Translations under genes and position numbers: made by a program
Origin: Flavobacterium sp. N1736
GTDB taxonomy: Bacteria > Bacteroidota > Bacteroidia > Flavobacteriales > Flavobacteriaceae
Direction: 5' to 3'
DNA length: 64,000 nt
Assembly (NCBI RefSeq): GCF_025947065.1
Contig: NZ_CP109994.1
Location: 3,162,001-3,226,000, forward strand
Notes under the pieces: generated by a model
What the model saw: only the letters and a program-made list of their open reading frames with translations
Database searches by the model: none
Told to the model about the DNA's origin: nothing
Shown: one piece after another, positions 51,024-60,000 of the stretch
Layout of the letters: each line of letters begins with the position of its first letter
How positions within the stretch are numbered: the first letter of the stretch is position 1

Positions 51024-51347
51024 TTATTTACCCAACAACCCTTCTGTTTTAGTTAAAAATTCTACTGTAACATCTTCAATATCAATATTCATTCTTTGAG
51101 CCAAAACGGTAAGCCACCAAATAGATTCTCCTATTTTATGTTTTAGTTCTTCTTCTGTATTTGCTTTTGGCCATCTTCCTTGTTGCGACATTACGTTGCG
51201 GCCTACCAAACCTGCATCCGTTAAAAAAGCCAATGCATCTTCTTCAACAGTCCATTCGCAGCCGTGATGCGTTAACTCTAACTCGTGATACCGTTTTCTT
51301 ATTTCTAAAGAACGTTCTTTTAGCTGTTCAAAATTTAGTGATGCCAT
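51024..51347 (-). CDS. MazG-like protein with degenerate metal site
   Basis: The 107-residue helical protein resembles the MazG NTP-pyrophosphohydrolase fold: EDALAFLTDAGLVGRNVMSQQGRWP (about 36-60) and EEELKHKIGESIWWLTVLAQRMNIDIEDV (about 65-93). The second motif normally reads EE-x-GD-x-LWYL; here it is HKIGESIWWL. The first motif also lacks the paired Glu. Metal binding and catalysis may therefore be lost. It starts 3 bp after the AraC gene, so it is co-transcribed with it. Confidence 0.6.
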   Translation of the reverse strand: MASLNFEQLKERSLEIRKRYHELELTHHGCEWTVEEDALAFLTDAGLVGRNVMSQQGRWPKANTEEELKHKIGESIWWLTVLAQRMNIDIEDVTVEFLTKTEGLLGK

Positions 51348-51350
51348 AAT

Positions 51351-52265
51351 TTAATTTTTATTGAATAATTCCTGAAACGCAATTGGACTAATATTCGTTT
51401 TTTTCTTAAAGAGTTTATTGAACGATTGCGGATGCTCAAAACCTAATTTATAAGCAATTTCAGAAACAGATAAAGTTCCTTTTGCAATATATTCTTTCGC
51501 CTTTTCGATCAATTTATCATGAATAAACTGTTGTGTGTTTTGTCCCGAAACACTACGCAGCAAATCGCTTAAATATCGTGATGATAATTGTAATTCATCT
51601 GCCACGAATTGTACGGTTGGCAAACCATTTTCCAGCGGCTTTTCGGTATTAAAGTAATCTTCGAGTAAGTTTTCCAATTTAGAAAGCACATCATTATTAA
51701 CCGCTTTTCGGGTAATAAACTGGCGATTGTAAAAACGATTGCTGTAATTAAGCAAAAGTTCCAATTGCGAAATAATAACATCCTGACTAAAATGATCGAT
51801 TCGCTGGTTTAATTCGTCCTGAATATTAGCAAAAACCGCCAAAATCGTTTCCTTTTCTTTATCTGATAAATACAAAGCTTCAGCAGCCGAATACGAAAAA
51901 AAACCATACTTTTTAATATTCGTACTTAAAGCATACGGACGAATAAAATCAGGATGAATATTTAGTGACATTCCGCTGTAATCCGCTTCCTCTTCCTGCA
52001 TTTTTAAAATTTGTCCGGGCGCAACAAACGACATTCCGCCCTCTTCAAAATCATAAAAACCATGTCCGTAACGCAGTTTTCCGGAGAAATTAGTTTTAAA
52101 AGATATCTTGTAGAAATCTAAAATAATTCCCTGTTCAAAATCCTTCGGGTCAAAAATTGCTTCACCATAATCCAAAACACTTATAAGCGGATGCATTGGT
52201 TTTGCTTGTCCCATCGCTTTATGTAATTCTGATATAGACTGAAATATTCTAGGCTGATTTTTCAT
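51351..52265 (-). CDS. AraC-family transcriptional regulator
   Basis: The 304-residue regulator has an N-terminal cupin-like effector domain (about 20-150: HPLISVLDYGEAIFDPKDFEQG and GKLRYGHGFYDFEEGGMSFVAPGQ). The C-terminal double helix-turn-helix occupies about 200-302, with FVADELQLSSRYLSDLLRSVSG and LSVSEIAYKLGFEHPQSFNKLFKKKTNISPIAF. The ligand is unknown. It lies in the operon after an SDR and an ABM-like gene and before the MazG-like gene, and probably controls that operon. Confidence 0.93.
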   Translation of the reverse strand: MKNQPRIFQSISELHKAMGQAKPMHPLISVLDYGEAIFDPKDFEQGIILDFYKISFKTNFSGKLRYGHGFYDFEEGGMSFVAPGQILKMQEEEADYSGMSLNIHPDFIRPYALSTNIKKYGFFSYSAAEALYLSDKEKETILAVFANIQDELNQRIDHFSQDVIISQLELLLNYSNRFYNRQFITRKAVNNDVLSKLENLLEDYFNTEKPLENGLPTVQFVADELQLSSRYLSDLLRSVSGQNTQQFIHDKLIEKAKEYIAKGTLSVSEIAYKLGFEHPQSFNKLFKKKTNISPIAFQELFNKN

Positions 52266-52283
52266 TTTTGAAGTACAATTGTT

Positions 52284-52589
52284 TCACAAATTTACGAAAT
52301 GTTCCACTGACGCAATATTCCAGCTTACCGTACTTTGATCGATCATGTCGTGCACAACCGAATCACTAAGTTCTGACATTAGTTTATGCATGGCGTTTGT
52401 TCCGTCTTCTTCATTATCCCAAACGAGCATATCATAAACAACGTCTTTTTTTAATTCGAAAATAGTTCGGGAACAAAACCCTTTTTGACGCTTTAAAAAA
52501 GCATCAATTTCAGTATTAGCGTCAATAAATTGTTGCGTTGTAAAACCATTTAGCTTAAAAGTAGTCAATTCTATCGCTTTATTTTTCAT
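52284..52589 (-). CDS. Small ABM-like (dimeric alpha/beta barrel) protein
   Basis: The 101-residue protein shows the ferredoxin-like alternation of an ABM monooxygenase-type domain: IELTTFKLNGFTTQQFIDANTEIDAFLKRQKGFCSRTIFELKKDVVYDMLVWDN. No conserved catalytic residue is clear, so a role as a small-molecule-binding or monooxygenase partner remains open. It lies 12 bp after the SDR gene and 18 bp before the AraC gene. Confidence 0.65.
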   Translation of the reverse strand: MKNKAIELTTFKLNGFTTQQFIDANTEIDAFLKRQKGFCSRTIFELKKDVVYDMLVWDNEEDGTNAMHKLMSELSDSVVHDMIDQSTVSWNIASVEHFVNL

Positions 52590-52601
52590 CTGATTCTTAA
52601 A

Positions 52602-53408
52602 TTAAAAAGTAAACATTGATTTGATATTTTGCACCTGTGTTTCGGCGCCTAAACTCAATCGTTCATTATATAAAGCATTAGCATCATTTCCGGCAATATA
52701 TCGAAGCTGATTTTTATTATCAGTCGCAGCTTCATAAATAATTTGAGCTACATCTTCGGCTTTTGTATAACTCTCTAATTTTTCTGCGCTATATCCTTTG
52801 CTTACTTCCAGCGCTAATTTTTCGTAAGCTTCATGCTGACCAACTTCCATAGAGCGAATTGCAAAATCAGTTTGCATGCCGCCCGGTGCTACTACTTTTA
52901 CCTGAATTCCAAATTGCGTTAATTCAGACGCCAGACTTTCAGAAAAACCGTCAACCGCAAATTTTGTAGCGCTGTAAATAGAACAAGTCGGAAAACCCAT
53001 TAACCCAAAAGTCGAAGTAATATTGATAAAAGTACCGCTTTTTTTCTCTCGTAAATGAGCTATAAATGCCTTTGAAACCCTGATTACACCAAATAAATTC
53101 GTTATAATCTGGCGTTCGATTTGTTCATTTTCCAAAGATTCTAAAGCACCAATTAAACCATATCCGGCATTGTTTAACACCACATCAACCGAATATTTTT
53201 CAGTAACACTTTTAATCACAGAATCAATTTGTTCCTGATTTGTAACATCTAACGGAAGTACAATTACATTTTCTAATTGATTTAATTCTGTTTCTTTTTC
53301 AGGATTACGCATTGTCGCAATTACCTGCCATCCTTTGCTTTGAAATAATTTTGCTGTTGATTTTCCTAAACCTGTTGAAGCTCCTGTAATAAAAATTGTC
53401 TTTTGCAT
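52602..53408 (-). CDS. Short-chain dehydrogenase/reductase (SDR), operon leader
   Basis: The 268-residue classical SDR has TGASTGLG (residues 8-15), NNAG (79-82), Ser132 and the catalytic Tyr145-xxx-Lys149 in YSATK. The Arg at 34 in ATMRNPEKE suggests NADPH use. It is the first gene of the SDR-ABM-AraC-MazG-like operon. A TTTGGC-N10-GCCAAA dyad lies about 60-80 bp upstream and may be the AraC operator. Confidence 0.92.
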   Translation of the reverse strand: MQKTIFITGASTGLGKSTAKLFQSKGWQVIATMRNPEKETELNQLENVIVLPLDVTNQEQIDSVIKSVTEKYSVDVVLNNAGYGLIGALESLENEQIERQIITNLFGVIRVSKAFIAHLREKKSGTFINITSTFGLMGFPTCSIYSATKFAVDGFSESLASELTQFGIQVKVVAPGGMQTDFAIRSMEVGQHEAYEKLALEVSKGYSAEKLESYTKAEDVAQIIYEAATDNKNQLRYIAGNDANALYNERLSLGAETQVQNIKSMFTF

Positions 53409-53470
53409 TTTTAATTGTTTTAAAATTATAATGCAAAGATCAGTCGAAGTATAAAGTTGTTTGTAGCCAG

Positions 53471-53492
53471 TTTGGCGTTTGCATTAGCCAAA
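53471..53492 (-). promoter_or_regulatory. TTTGGC-N10-GCCAAA dyad upstream of the SDR operon
   Basis: A perfect 6-bp inverted repeat with 10-nt spacer lies in the 119-bp gap before the SDR start. It is a candidate operator for the AraC-type regulator of the same operon; no functional evidence in the sequence. Confidence 0.4.
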
Positions 53493-53503
53493 ATGACGCG
53501 CAT

Positions 53504-53530
53504 AAAAAAACTCCAGTTTTATGGAGTTTA
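53504..53530 (-). terminator. Terminator overlapping the stop codon of the following membrane gene
   Basis: AAACTCCA and TGGAGTTT pair around GTTTTA, with a T-run on the minus strand. The outer arm includes the end of the membrane-protein gene. Confidence 0.75.
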
Positions 53531-54193
53531 TTTTACGTCAAATTTTGTAATGTAATCATAGCCCAATATTCCTTTTTGCAAAGTCAAAACTATTGCATTA
53601 TCATCTTTAGTACCATCATACAATTCCTTATCAACATCTAATCGTTCGTTGCTGTCATATTTTGTTTTGATGAAAAAATTATAATCATAACCTCCTTTAG
53701 TCTTTTTTGTTGTGGTTTTGTAATTGATAATAAAGGCTTGTTTCCTTTCGGTTTCATTAGAAATATGTCTATTAATAAGTATTCCAATATTAGGAATAAA
53801 CATAAACGAAAAAATGCAAATAGCTAATAAATTATAAAATCGAAATTCATTATTAAAATTAAAATACCTGCTTAGAATTACTGTAATTAAAACAGTAATA
53901 ATCAAACTGAAAAAAACAAGTTTCCAAAACAAATTATAACCTCCAATCGTATCTTCAAAAGATCTTACAGCGAAAAAAAACGGAATGAAACAAATGAAAA
54001 TAATAGTCTGGAATTTTTTGTGAAGTTCCCTATTTGGCTGGTGATTTTTACTTATAATTTTTAGAATCAGATCGCACAAATTATACGATAATATAATGAA
54101 CGAAGGAATTGAAATAAACAAATATCCAAATTCATGAATTGTGCAAGAAAGGACAATACCGCATAAAGCAATTATGAAAATATTTTTTATCAT
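53528..54193 (-). CDS. Hypothetical polytopic membrane protein
   Basis: The 221-residue product has about five membrane helices: residues 2-18, 24-46, 66-82, 88-108 and 122-140. A soluble C-terminal domain of about 75 residues follows (AFIINYKTTTKKTKGGYDYNFFIKTKYDSNERLDVDKELYDGTKDDNAIVLTLQKGILGYDYI) that is predicted beta-rich. No family recognised. It is monocistronic, between two hairpin terminators. Confidence 0.55.
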   Translation of the reverse strand: MIKNIFIIALCGIVLSCTIHEFGYLFISIPSFIILSYNLCDLILKIISKNHQPNRELHKKFQTIIFICFIPFFFAVRSFEDTIGGYNLFWKLVFFSLIITVLITVILSRYFNFNNEFRFYNLLAICIFSFMFIPNIGILINRHISNETERKQAFIINYKTTTKKTKGGYDYNFFIKTKYDSNERLDVDKELYDGTKDDNAIVLTLQKGILGYDYITKFDVK

Positions 54194-54289
54194 TTGTTAG
54201 ATATTTAAAATGAAATTCTCTTCTTATATTTTATTATTAATGCTAATATAAAAATAATTGCAGTACAAAAATCAGTTTGATAAATGCAT

Positions 54290-54322
54290 AAAAAAACTCC
54301 TTAATTACGTAAGGAGTTTTCG
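54290..54322 (-). terminator. Terminator of the first GH2 gene
   Basis: AAAACTCCTTA (54294-54304) pairs exactly with TAAGGAGTTTT (54310-54320) and is followed by a T-run on the minus strand. Confidence 0.85.
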
Positions 54323-54331
54323 TTTTTTAAA

Positions 54332-56764
54332 CTAATCCACTTTTAAATCAAGAACAGAAACCGGAATTCCATTTCCTGTTGAAGCCTTCAACTGAATCTT
54401 CTCCCTCTTTCCATTCGACTGAATAATCGCTATACATTTTCCGTTAAATAATTTACAGGAATTCGCTTTAAAAGAATCCAGATTAGCCTGATATCCGTTA
54501 TCAACACCAACTAATTTTCCGCCGCCAAGAACTTCAAAATTGATTAAATCAGTTGCGTTTGGCAATAAATTTCCATCCTTATCTACGATAGAAACCGTAA
54601 CGTAAACCAAATCGTAAGTATCATTTTTGATTGTCGTTTTATCAGCTTTTAAATCTATTTTATAAGCTTCTCCGGCAGTATGAATTTCTTTTTCCAAAAC
54701 TACTTTTCCGTTTTTTCTCGAAATTGCTTTTAATGTTCCCGGTTCAAATTTCACGCGCCACGAAATATGCAAATCGTCATTTTGTTTCGGTTTTTTGCCT
54801 AGAGATTTTCCGTTTAAGAATAGTTCAACTTCATCAGCATTATTGTAATAAGCCCAAACATCAACTTCCTGATCTTTTTTCCAATTCCAATGCGGAAAAA
54901 TATGCAGTACAGGTTTCGTCGTCCATTCGCTTTGGTACATATAATAGACATCTTTTGGGAAACCCGCTAAATCTACAATTCCGAAATAAGAACTTCTAGC
55001 CGGATACGGATACGGATCCGGTTCACCAATATAATCGAATCCTGTCCAGATAAAAGTTCCTGCCATGAAATCCTGTTTCTTGATCGTTTTCCAATTTTCT
55101 TCGTGTGTCGCGCCCCAATACGATTTTACATTATCAAAAGCCGAAACCGTCCAATCTGCATTTCCGTCAAACGGCGCATTGTGTTTTGGAGGCCAGGCTT
55201 TAATTCCATCTGAAGGAAAATCATAATGTCCACGAGTTTCAAGAGCCGAAACACTTTCAGAAGCTATTATTTTTTGCCCTTTAAAACGCGTTGGAAAATC
55301 TTTATAATCTTCATGTTTATAATTGAAACCCAAAAGATCCAAAGCGCCGGATTGATAAATGAAATTTTTCTCAATAACATTTTCGGTCAAAGCCGAAGTT
55401 ACGGGACGCGTTGTATCTAACGATTTTACAATTTGAGCCAATTCTCGCGTAATCGCAATTCCTGTACTGTCAAATTGTTCGCGAATTTCGTTACCAATAC
55501 TCCACATCATAACCGATGGATGATTGCGGTCTCTTTTAATAAAATCTTCTAAATCTTTTTTGTGCCACGCGTCCCAATCTTTATTGTAATCGTTGGTTAC
55601 TTTTTTCTTTTTCCAAACATCAAAAGCTTCATCCTGAACAATAAAACCCATTTCGTCGCACAATTGCATCATTTCTAACGAATGCGGATTATGAGACATT
55701 CTGATCGCATTTGTTCCCATTTCTTTTAAAATTGTCAATTTTCTTTTCAACGCATGAATATTTTCAACCGCGCCCAAAGCACCGTTATCATGATGTAAAC
55801 AAACACCTAAAATTTTCATTGGTTTTCCGTTTAATGAAAATCCTTTTTCGGCATCAAAATTAAAATAACGAACTCCAAGCGGCGTTTCGTAATTATCAGC
55901 CAATTCACCTTTCTCATAAATTTTAGTGATAATTTTATAGAGATATGGATTTTCCGTATCCCAAAGTTTTGGCTTTTTTAAAGTAAAATCCTGACTCTTT
56001 TTTGAAGATGAATTTGCCGCAATTTCCCCTGTTGATTGTGCTTCGGCAACTTCATCATTATTTTTATCAAAAATGGTAGAAACCAATATAAATTCCTTTT
56101 CAGTATCAAAAGCATTCTTAACCTCAACTTCTAAATGAACCGAAGCTTTTTCTTTTGAAATTTCCGGCGTCGTTACAAAAGTTCCCCATTCGCCAACATG
56201 CAGTTGTTCGGTAACAATCAAACGCACATTTCTGTAAATTCCCGATCCCGTGTACCATCTTGAATTTGGCTGAGCATCATTATCGACCTTTACAGCAATG
56301 ATATTTTGTCTGCCAAAATCTAAATATTGCGATACATCATACCCAAAAGAAATATAACCGTTTGGACGAATTCCTAAAGAATGTCCGTTAATAAAGACTT
56401 CACTATTTTTAAAAACCCCATCAAACTCAACAGAAACCACTTTGCTTTTCCAACTTGCAGGAACAGTAAAAACTTTACGATACCAGCCTTTTCCAGCCGG
56501 CAAAAAACCTTGCGCCTGTTTCGTTGTATTATCTTTATTAAAGTCTCCTTCAATACTCCAATCATGAGGTAATTGAAGCGATCTCCAATCTGTAACATTA
56601 AAATCAGACTGAATTGCGTTTGGATAATCACCTAATTTAAAATTCCAGTTTTTATTGAAATCTTCAATGATTCTTGCTTTTTTTCCTTGCGGAAAACAGG
56701 CGATAGAAAGCAATAATGCTAAGGTGATTGTTGTGTTTTGTAAAATCTTTTTATGTTTAATCAT
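54332..56764 (-). CDS. Glycoside hydrolase family 2 enzyme, beta-galactosidase type
   Basis: The 810-residue protein has a signal-like N-terminus (KKILQNTTITLALLLSIACF; Cys19 may be lipidated). The GH2 sugar-binding jelly roll is at about 60-190, the immunoglobulin-like domain at about 195-300, and the TIM barrel follows. The acid/base Glu426 is in WSIGNEI and the nucleophile Glu503 is in IASESVS. The block HNPHSLEMMQLCDEMGFIVQDEAFDVW is typical of Bacteroidota beta-galactosidases. Expected to remove terminal beta-galactose (or a related sugar) from polysaccharides in the envelope. It lies in the carbohydrate locus that continues to the right edge. Confidence 0.92.
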   Translation of the reverse strand: MIKHKKILQNTTITLALLLSIACFPQGKKARIIEDFNKNWNFKLGDYPNAIQSDFNVTDWRSLQLPHDWSIEGDFNKDNTTKQAQGFLPAGKGWYRKVFTVPASWKSKVVSVEFDGVFKNSEVFINGHSLGIRPNGYISFGYDVSQYLDFGRQNIIAVKVDNDAQPNSRWYTGSGIYRNVRLIVTEQLHVGEWGTFVTTPEISKEKASVHLEVEVKNAFDTEKEFILVSTIFDKNNDEVAEAQSTGEIAANSSSKKSQDFTLKKPKLWDTENPYLYKIITKIYEKGELADNYETPLGVRYFNFDAEKGFSLNGKPMKILGVCLHHDNGALGAVENIHALKRKLTILKEMGTNAIRMSHNPHSLEMMQLCDEMGFIVQDEAFDVWKKKKVTNDYNKDWDAWHKKDLEDFIKRDRNHPSVMMWSIGNEIREQFDSTGIAITRELAQIVKSLDTTRPVTSALTENVIEKNFIYQSGALDLLGFNYKHEDYKDFPTRFKGQKIIASESVSALETRGHYDFPSDGIKAWPPKHNAPFDGNADWTVSAFDNVKSYWGATHEENWKTIKKQDFMAGTFIWTGFDYIGEPDPYPYPARSSYFGIVDLAGFPKDVYYMYQSEWTTKPVLHIFPHWNWKKDQEVDVWAYYNNADEVELFLNGKSLGKKPKQNDDLHISWRVKFEPGTLKAISRKNGKVVLEKEIHTAGEAYKIDLKADKTTIKNDTYDLVYVTVSIVDKDGNLLPNATDLINFEVLGGGKLVGVDNGYQANLDSFKANSCKLFNGKCIAIIQSNGKREKIQLKASTGNGIPVSVLDLKVD

Positions 56765-56820
56765 AAATATGTTTTTTAATCAATCCAATTTTATGTGTAT
56801 TGTTTGTTATTGCTTATTGT

Positions 56821-56927
56821 TTTGTCATTCTGAGGAACGAAGAATCTCAGTAAGTGACTCCGTACATAAAAGCCGCCAATCTTTGTAGAGCTTTTGGTGG
56901 AGATTCTTCGTTCCTCAGAATGACAAA
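56821..56927. repeat. 107-bp palindromic element, CAATCTTTGT-core family with different arms (copy 3)
   Basis: The arms 56821-56848 and 56900-56927 are perfectly complementary over 28 bp, beginning TTTGTCATTCTGAGGAACGA. The interior includes AAGCCGCCAATCTTTGTAGA, matching copies 1 and 2. It lies between two GH2 genes on the minus strand. Confidence 0.9.
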
Positions 56928-56954
56928 AATGGTGTTAATTACAAAACCGAGAAA

Positions 56955-57002
56955 CCTTTGCTCCTTTGCTCCTTTCAACCTTTCAACCTTTGCACCTTTG
57001 CC
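56955..57002. repeat. Octamer tandem repeat (CCTTTGCT-type, six units)
   Basis: Six 8-bp units in a row: CCTTTGCT twice, CCTTTCAA twice, then CCTTTGCA and CCTTTGCC. They lie directly after the end of the second GH2 gene. Confidence 0.8.
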
Positions 57003-57016
57003 CTTAGAAAAAAAAC

Positions 57017-60000
57017 CTACTGAAACTCAAACGAATCCAACATCAACCCTTTCAAATCTTCTCCTTCCAATGTAATTTTATACGTTCCGGCATTAATATA
57101 TCCGCCCGAAGTCGTATTCAAAATCTTCCATTTTTCTGGTGAAGGAAAAAATTCAATTGTATCGTTTCGCATTAAAATTCCGTATGCGTCTTCCATTTTA
57201 AATTTTACTTTTAATGGTGTTTCGTTTTGGTTCATGAATTTAAAACGCATTAGATAAATTCCGGCAACTCCGGGTTTTACTTCAAACTCAATGCTGTTAT
57301 TTGTCTTTTTTGTAAACTCGATATAATCGGCTTTTTTGAAATTTCCCTTTACAATATCGGTTCCGGTTGTTTTGGCTTTTTCTGCTTCAAAAATAACGAT
57401 TGGACGCGAATCATCTTTTTCGCCCATATCATAATTTGGAACTACGATAAAAGTATTTAGGATTTCTGAATTATCGAAAGATATTTTCTCTCCTTTTTTT
57501 ACTTTTTTAGTAAAAATAGAAAACTCGACACCATCGCTGTTTTTGGCAATTTCTTCTATTTTTTTATAATCTGAATAATCCCCAAATGTTGCTTTTGATT
57601 GACTGTCGAACATTACATAAACATCTGAATCTTCTTTAACTGTAAAAGAACCGACAGCTTTTGATTTGGAAGAAAACTGCACATAATCTGCTCCAAAAAC
57701 CTCAGAAAGCAATTGCGTAAAAACAACATCAGAATCTGAATATTGTTTTGAATTTATATCCAGCCATGAAGCTATTTTGTTCGCACTTTTATCATCAGCA
57801 GCCAAAACAAGATTTTGAATATTTTTAGAAGATTCATCTGCAGGTCTGGCATGTATATCTTTTGTACCAATCGCAATCGCCGAAATAATGGCTTGTCCTG
57901 ATTTTACATTTGGAAATGAAATCGTAATTTTTCCTCCTTTACTTTTTACCACAAAAGTTTTTTTCAATGCTTTATCGTGTCCGGCTTCTGACCAAATATC
58001 AAAATCTTTTAAAACAATATTGTCATTTATGGCAACATCAAACAATCGCCAGCCTTTGCAATTTAAACCGCCGCCGGTTCCGTACCATGGTTCTGTAAAA
58101 TACAATTCTACAAGATATTCTCCATCGGCAGCAGGAAATTCATAACTTAATTTATCCGTTCCGTATCTTGAACTTTGAAATAAAACGGGATCTTTTGTAC
58201 CAGAAATTGGGTCGGAAGTACTGCGTTGACTCGCATAAAAATCAGGAAGTTTTTCGAATTTATCTGTCCAAGATAATGAGCCCCACGTATTTTGTCTGCT
58301 TTTATGTGTATCAGTAAGCCAGGAATTTCCATTAGAATCTGTTAGTTCTGAACCTCCGCAATTAACTCTGTAAATATAATTGTATCCTTTTTTTGCTTTT
58401 GTAATATCGGCCTGATCTGTATATAATGCGTTTAAATTTGGCGCTTTCGGAAGTGTGTTCAAAACAACATAATCTTTGGCAACAGCTTTTCCGTTTACAT
58501 AACCAACCGCATATAAAACATTATACTGAATATTGACATTATTAAACTGAAAATGCTGACCCAATCCCGGATTTTTCAGTTTCCCTAATGATGATTTATT
58601 GACATCATTAAACAATTCTACTTCATCACAATTGGAATAAATATCGATTCCGTTTTTAATTCCTGCCGAATCCCAACGACTTGGCCATGAATGCGAAACA
58701 ATATAAACCATCGGGTTTGTTTTGTTCGAAACATAATTGGCGCGATACATATAATACGCATCCAGAGGTTCGCCCCAAACGGTAAAAAGTCCTTTGTAAT
58801 TTATGGGACCAACTTTATCAATATCTCTAAATCCTTCGCCGTTTTGAGAACGCCCCGGATTTTCGTGCGAAGCAAAAAGCCAGTTAAATTGTCCCGCTAT
58901 TTTATCTTTTACCGATTCGGCTTCGCGGACTTTAATTTCCATTAATTGCGAAAATCGGTTTTCGCTCAAAATTCCTTTTTGGTCAAATTCGCCTTCGGTA
59001 TGTAAATCTGCAGTTCGCCACGCGCCATATTCTCCGTTTAAGAGCTGCGTGCTCATTTCAAGATGATATTTTGAAGGATCACCGCCATAAGTTCCCGACC
59101 AGTTTTGTACTACATTCCAGTCAGTTCCTTCGCCGCCATTGCAAGTGGTTACAATTCTTTGAGAAGCGGATAACGGATCCATTTCGCGAATGATTTTGGT
59201 GCATTCTTCTGCAAATTCTTTCGGAATCGTACTTTCATTCTGCAATCCCCACATTACAACCGACGGACTGTTTCTGCGTTCCTTAATCCATTCTCGTAAT
59301 AAGGTTTTAAAATTCTCCTTAAATTCCGGCGTATCGTACCAAATATGTGCCGAAAACTGACTCCAAAATAAGATTCCGTTTTGGTCTAATTCTTTTTGAT
59401 ATAATAAGTTATGAGGTTGATGCGCTTCTCGAAAAGCATTAAATCCAGCCGCTTTTATTTGCTCAATTCTGGCATGAATTTGTTCGTCTGAAAACGAATG
59501 ACTGTTTCCAATCATATGTTCATATTCGCAAATTCCGTTTACAAATAGTGGTTCGTCATTAATATAAAAACGATTGTCTTTTCCGTCCCTGCTTATTGGC
59601 CAGCTTACCCAGCGAATTCCGTAAGGTGTTTTTAATTCGTCAATTTTTTTTCCGTTTTCATAAACCGAAGTTACCAATTGATACAAATACGGATTTGACG
59701 GCGACCATAATTTCGGATTTAAAATTTCAGGAAGTGTTAGAGCCACTTCTTTGCTTTCGCCAGAAATAGTTTTTAGTTCACTTTTTGCCGAAACAACTTC
59801 TTTTTTATCGGCATCAAAAAGTGTATTTATAATCGTTACATCACGATTTGATTTTCCGTAATTTTTAATTTCTGTTGTAGTATGAAGAATCGCTTTTTCT
59901 TTAGAAATAGATTTATCATTCCAGATATGAACGCCAAAAGGCTCAATGCGAACCTCATTTGTAACGATTAAAGAAACGGGTCTAAAAATACCAAGTGGCT

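Noticed and set aside
56955..57002. CRISPR array
   Set aside because: The units are 8 bp in direct contact with no spacers of 25-40 bp; it is a simple tandem repeat. No other regularly spaced repeats or cas genes were found in the window.
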